NCBI GenBank assembly: GCA_964542475.1
Contig: CAZIUL010000075.1
Span: forward strand, 1-19,250
Origin: CAZIUL01 sp964542475
GTDB taxonomy: Bacteria; Planctomycetota; B15-G4; CAYZWU01
DNA: 19,250 nt
Direction: 5' to 3'
Positions 15,631-19,250 of this stretch are shown here, piece after piece. Each line of letters begins with the position of its first letter. Position 1 is the stretch's first letter. The notes beneath the pieces are model-generated. The model was not told where the DNA came from, searched no databases, and was given only the letters and a program-made list of their open reading frames with translations. A program made the position numbers and the translations under genes.

Positions 15631-17352
15631 ATGAGATCATCCCTATTGATCATCCCATCTTTATTCTTGTCGCTAATGATCCCCTGCCCCGCGGCAGGAC
15701 AGGATGCGGCTGCCACGGAACACATCATCACCAAGGCCCTGGCCGAGGAGCTGGACTACTCAATGCAGAACATGGCCACGCCAGACGGCGTGAAACCGTA
15801 TTTCATTTCCTGCGCCATAACGGACGTAAAATCTCTTTCCATCGCCGCCGAGCTGGGCGCCATCACTCGTGACAACACCGGCCACAACCGCATTCTGGAC
15901 GTGGAAGTGCGTGTTGGCGACTACAAGCTCGACAGCACCCACAAGATCCGCGGCGGCGGCTTCAACTTCGGCCGCATGTTCTCAATGGGCGGCTCGATCG
16001 TGAGCCTGGAAGACGACCCCCAGGCCATCAAGCAGTCCGTTTGGGAAGCCATGGACCGCGAGTTCAAGAGCTCTGTGGAAACCTATCAGCAGGTGCTTAC
16101 CAACCTCAAGACCAAGGTGGATGAAGAGGACCAGTCCGCAGACTTCAGCCGGGAAGAAGCCCATGTCCATTTAGAACCAGAAATAGCCATGAGTCTCGAC
16201 ACAAGGTCATGGGCCGATCGACTGCGCAAGGTTTCCGCCATGGCCCGGAACTATCCACTGATTTACAACTCAGGCGTGTCCCTGGGCGCGGACACGAACA
16301 ACCGCTACTTCGTGAACAGCGAGGGCTCGCGCATTCAAACCGGCCAGAAATTCTTCCGGGTCAGCATGTCCGCGAGCACAAGGGCCGATGACGGCATGGA
16401 CCTGTCCCAGAGCTTTCTTTTCAACACCTGCTCCGAAGACAAGCTGCCCTCGGACGAGGAAATCACCAAGGCTTTCAAAAAAGTGATCCACGAGGCCTTG
16501 GCCCTGCGCGATGCGCCCCTCGTGGAGCCCTACACAGGGCCCGCCATTCTGCTCAACCGGGCCAGCGCTGTCTTCTTTCACGAGATCTTCGGGCACCGCA
16601 TAGAGGGTCACCGCCAGAAAGATGTGGACGAGGGCCAGACCTTCACCAAGATGCTGGGCAAAGCCATCCTGCCCGATTTTCTTTCCATCATCGATGACAC
16701 CACGTTGAAAAGCTTAAACGGTGTGGACCTTCGCGGCTACTACAAGTACGACGACGAGGGTATCCCCGCGCAAAAGGTGGTGCTGGTGGACCAGGGTATT
16801 CTCAAGAACTTTCTCATGTGCCGCTCCCCAATCGAGGGCTTCGACAAATCAAACGGCCACGGCCGGCGCGAGCCAGGCAACAAGGTGGTGAGCCGCATGG
16901 GCAACACCATTGTACTGTCCGGCAGAGCGGTTTCCTTTGAAGAGCTGCGTAAGAAGCTGGTAAAGGAATGCAAGGCCCAGGAAAAACCGTACGGGCTTCT
17001 TTTCACCGATATCTCGGGCGGTTTCACCGGCACGGGCCGGGGCAACGCCCAGGTCTTCAAGGTGCTGCCCAAGATCGTGTACAAGATCTACGCGGACGGC
17101 CGTCCCGACGAGCTGGTGCGTGGAGTTGACATCGTAGGCACGCCGCTCACCTGCTTCTCCCAGATCACGCACACCGGCGATGACCCGGCCGTGTTCAACG
17201 GCACCTGCGGCGCCGAATCGGGCGGAGTGCCCGTGTCCGGCATCTCACCCAGCATCCTCGTGTCCCAGATGGAGGTGGAAAAGCAGAGCCGGGGACAGGA
17301 CAAGCCGCCCCTCCTCCCGCCGCCCATCAGCGAAAAGAAGGAAAGCAACTAG
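15631..17352 (+). CDS. Exported TldD/PmbA-family metalloprotease, catalytic (TldD-like) member
   Basis: The 573-residue protein has a signal peptide ending near PCPAAG-QDA and a TldD/PmbA fold. The zinc-site motif HEIFGH (HExxxH, His317, Glu318, His322) is intact, as is a C-terminal cysteine, Cys526 in NGTCGAESGG, at the place of the third metal ligand in TldD. Other family segments are YYKYDDEGIPAQKVVLVDQG and SNGHGRREPG. Cytoplasmic TldD/TldE of Escherichia coli cleaves small or unfolded peptides such as the microcin B17 leader and CcdA; this exported version would act on peptides outside the cytoplasm (inference). A strong ribosome site GGAGGAG (15619-15625) fixes the start. It is followed after 52 bases by its paralogue on the same strand, so the two are probably co-transcribed. 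Confidence 0.9.
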   Translation: MRSSLLIIPSLFLSLMIPCPAAGQDAAATEHIITKALAEELDYSMQNMATPDGVKPYFISCAITDVKSLSIAAELGAITRDNTGHNRILDVEVRVGDYKLDSTHKIRGGGFNFGRMFSMGGSIVSLEDDPQAIKQSVWEAMDREFKSSVETYQQVLTNLKTKVDEEDQSADFSREEAHVHLEPEIAMSLDTRSWADRLRKVSAMARNYPLIYNSGVSLGADTNNRYFVNSEGSRIQTGQKFFRVSMSASTRADDGMDLSQSFLFNTCSEDKLPSDEEITKAFKKVIHEALALRDAPLVEPYTGPAILLNRASAVFFHEIFGHRIEGHRQKDVDEGQTFTKMLGKAILPDFLSIIDDTTLKSLNGVDLRGYYKYDDEGIPAQKVVLVDQGILKNFLMCRSPIEGFDKSNGHGRREPGNKVVSRMGNTIVLSGRAVSFEELRKKLVKECKAQEKPYGLLFTDISGGFTGTGRGNAQVFKVLPKIVYKIYADGRPDELVRGVDIVGTPLTCFSQITHTGDDPAVFNGTCGAESGGVPVSGISPSILVSQMEVEKQSRGQDKPPLLPPPISEKKESN

Positions 17353-17404
17353 GCGGGCATCATGGGAAAAACGAGTAACCCTGTTTTGAATAGGAGAACA
17401 TAAA

Positions 17405-19198
17405 ATGAACACGAAGATGACCTTGAAACTTTTCACCGCCCTTTGGGTCTTGAGCGCGACCTTCACCGGCTCCCTCTTTTCCGCGGAAGAGGCGCTGCCC
17501 GACAGCGAGGTGCTCATGCAGGCCCTCGTGGATGAAATGGAACGCTCCATGACCCTCCAGATGGAGGACCTGGAAAAGCCTTACTTCATCGCCTACATGG
17601 TGGATGACAGCCTCAACTATTTCATGTCTGCCGAGTACGGGGCCATCACCGGTTTCGATCGGAACCGATCCCGGCTCTTCTACACTCAGGTGCGCATAGG
17701 TTCCTACGAGATGGACAACACCAATTTCAGCGGCGGCGGCTTCTCGTCCGGCGGCAGAGGCCGGCGAGGCGGCGGCGGACGCGGGCGTGCCTCCCTTCCA
17801 CTGGATGACGACTACACCGCCATCCGACAGGCCCTCTGGTGGAGCACTGACAGCAACTACAAGAGCTGCGTGGAAACCCTCACCCAGAAGCGAGCCTACA
17901 TGGAGGACAAGCGGCTTGAGGACCGACCCCATGACTTCGCCAAGGCGGAGGCGGAAGTTTTTATCGAGCCAACCTCGAAGCTCACCTTCGACCGTGAAGC
18001 ATGGACGGACAAGCTCAAGAAGGTCTCGGGCCGGTTCAAGAAATATCCCCGGATTCAGTCTTCCGGGGTGCAACTCACGGTTGGGGCAACTAACCGATAC
18101 CTGGTCAATTCCGAGGGCACCCGAATTCGAAACGCCAGGCCGGGCATCCTTCTCAGGATCAACGCGAATGTGCAGGCTGACGACGGCATGATGATAAGCG
18201 ACATGCAATCCTTTTATGCGCGAACCATGAATGAATTCCCGGACATGAAAACCATTCTCGCAAAGGTGGACGAGCTGGCCAACACGCTGACAACAGCCAT
18301 GAATGCGCCCATCATTGAAAGCTATGCCGGCCCAGTGCTATTCGACGGCATTGCATCGGCCCAGCTATTTCAGACCATGCTGGCCAGGAATCTTGCCGGA
18401 CAGGTCGAGCCTGTGGGCTCGCGCCGATCCAGACGCGGCGGCGGCGGTGCTCTGGAAAGAAGGCTGGGCCAGCGCATCCTGCCCGACACCTTTACCGTGT
18501 ACGATGACCCCAACCTGGAAAAGATGGGCGATACCCCCTTGCTGGGGCACTACGTGTACGATGACGAGGGCGTCAAGGCGCAGCGTGTGAACCTGGTCGA
18601 AGGGGGCGAGCTCAAGAACATGGTTCTGTCCCGAGTGCCCACGAAAAAGTTCTCCGGCAGCAACGGCCACGGCCGCCGCGGTGCCGGGAGCGGCCGTGTG
18701 AGCGCTGCCATCGGCTCCCTGGTAATCGAGGACAAGGAAGGCATGGCAGCCGAAGACCTGAAGGCCGCATTCCTCAAGGCGGCTGATGACATGGGCCTCG
18801 AATACGGCCTTTGCATTCGCAAGATCAAGTCCATGAGCATGCCTACCAGCCAGCGCGATATCATGTCCATGCTCCGGGCCATGCAGCGCGGTGGAGGAAG
18901 CGGCGACGGACCCGCCTTGGGCGATCCGATCCTGGTTTACAAGGTCTACGTGGAAGACGGCAGGGAGGAACTCGTCCGTGGATGCGAGTTCGATGAAGTG
19001 AGCACACGCGATCTCAAGACCATCATGGCAGCAGGATCGGATCCGGTGGTTTACAACATTGCAGGCGGCGGCATCGGCGGATCCTCGGCAGCCTCATCGA
19101 TTGCGGCACCTGCCGTGCTCTTCGAAGAACTGGAACTGAACCGCATAGAGGAGGAGCATGATAATCCGTCTATTCTAACTTCACCCCTCTTCCGGTAA
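17405..19198 (+). CDS. Exported TldD/PmbA-family protein without the metal site (TldE-like partner)
   Basis: The 597-residue product has a signal peptide ending near SLFSA-EEA and aligns by eye along its length with the preceding gene: NSEGTRI with NSEGSRI, GHYVYDDEGVKAQRVNLVEGG with YYKYDDEGIPAQKVVLVDQG, SNGHGRRGAG with SNGHGRREPG. At the HExxxH position it reads QTMLAR (Gln323 to Arg328), and the cysteine-bearing GTCGAESGG is replaced by a glycine/serine-rich stretch, so all three metal ligands are lost. This is the pattern of TldE (PmbA), the non-catalytic half of TldD/TldE heterodimers. Two Gly/Arg-rich inserts (about 103-128 and 340-350) are not in the partner. AGGAGA at 17392-17397, 7 bases upstream, fixes the start. 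Confidence 0.87.
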   Translation: MNTKMTLKLFTALWVLSATFTGSLFSAEEALPDSEVLMQALVDEMERSMTLQMEDLEKPYFIAYMVDDSLNYFMSAEYGAITGFDRNRSRLFYTQVRIGSYEMDNTNFSGGGFSSGGRGRRGGGGRGRASLPLDDDYTAIRQALWWSTDSNYKSCVETLTQKRAYMEDKRLEDRPHDFAKAEAEVFIEPTSKLTFDREAWTDKLKKVSGRFKKYPRIQSSGVQLTVGATNRYLVNSEGTRIRNARPGILLRINANVQADDGMMISDMQSFYARTMNEFPDMKTILAKVDELANTLTTAMNAPIIESYAGPVLFDGIASAQLFQTMLARNLAGQVEPVGSRRSRRGGGGALERRLGQRILPDTFTVYDDPNLEKMGDTPLLGHYVYDDEGVKAQRVNLVEGGELKNMVLSRVPTKKFSGSNGHGRRGAGSGRVSAAIGSLVIEDKEGMAAEDLKAAFLKAADDMGLEYGLCIRKIKSMSMPTSQRDIMSMLRAMQRGGGSGDGPALGDPILVYKVYVEDGREELVRGCEFDEVSTRDLKTIMAAGSDPVVYNIAGGGIGGSSAASSIAAPAVLFEELELNRIEEEHDNPSILTSPLFR

Positions 19199-19224
19199 GA
19201 TCGAAAGGGTAAACCGCGTTGGAT

Positions 19225-19250
19225 TAACCCGCTTATTTCATACTCTTCGT
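19225..19250 (+). repeat. Dispersed 26-base repeat, copy 3, ending at the window edge
   Basis: Identical to the copies at 12660 and 14341, same orientation, 26 bases after the stop of the TldE-like gene. Its last base is the last base of the window, so whether a palindrome or larger element continues cannot be seen. Confidence 0.9.

Noticed and set aside
15516..15872. 118-codon frame upstream of and overlapping the TldD-like gene, with a signal-like start (MRPCSIIKGSYSVVFLIGAC)
   Set aside because: It has no ribosome site, overlaps the well-supported TldD-like start out of frame, and shows no motif after the hydrophobic stretch.
17360..18208. 282-codon minus-strand open frame opposite the TldE-like gene
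   Set aside because: Antisense shadow of a well-supported gene, with no start signal.
12660..19250. CRISPR array from the repeated 26-mer
   Set aside because: The copies are 1.7 and 4.9 kb apart with genes between; there are no regular spacers and no cas genes.

Overview
The window (19,250 bases) holds ten protein genes. Nine carry an N-terminal export signal or a membrane anchor, so it reads as an envelope and secretome region. Hand counts of a few 60-base lines run from about 40-50 % GC in the beta-propeller gene to about 63-65 % in the methyltransferase gene. A membrane-tethered ECF sigma factor with a long external part, a Tat-type lipoprotein sulfatase, an exported FAD oxidoreductase of the PF12831 type and multidomain secreted enzymes suggest an uncultured environmental bacterium, perhaps of the Planctomycetota/PVC group or a similar polysaccharide- and protein-degrading lineage. 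That placement is inference; no rRNA or marker gene is present.

Layout. 6-1889 (+) is an exported FAD oxidoreductase whose C-terminus looks cut off; its end runs 99 bases antisense into the next gene. 1791-4397 (-) is an ECF sigma factor fused to a transmembrane helix and about 640 residues of external beta-sandwich-like domains. 4398-4671 is a divergent control region with a 14-bp palindrome. 4672-5751 (+) is an exported PQQ-like beta-propeller. 5780-7324 (-) is a lipoprotein sulfatase. 7485-9737 (+) is an exported S9 (DPP-IV-like) peptidase. 9898-12597 (-) is a secreted multidomain protein with a peptidylarginine/agmatine deiminase catalytic domain. 13024-14307 (+) is a secreted glycine-rich beta-helix-like protein whose C-terminal domain resembles that of the deiminase. 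14436-15398 (+) is a class I SAM methyltransferase. 15631-17352 and 17405-19198 (+) are a tandem pair of exported TldD/PmbA proteins; the first keeps the metalloprotease residues and the second has lost them, as in TldD/TldE heterodimers.

The most unusual non-coding content lies in the right half. A 26-base sequence occurs three times, exact and in the same orientation (12660, 14341, 19225). The first copy is the outer arm of a 194-base imperfect palindrome (12652-12845). The third copy ends on the last base of the window.

The first seven genes alternate in strand, which argues against one operon. Only the TldD/TldE-like pair looks co-transcribed. The likely joint theme is degradation or modification of external protein and sulfated material, but no pathway is complete here.
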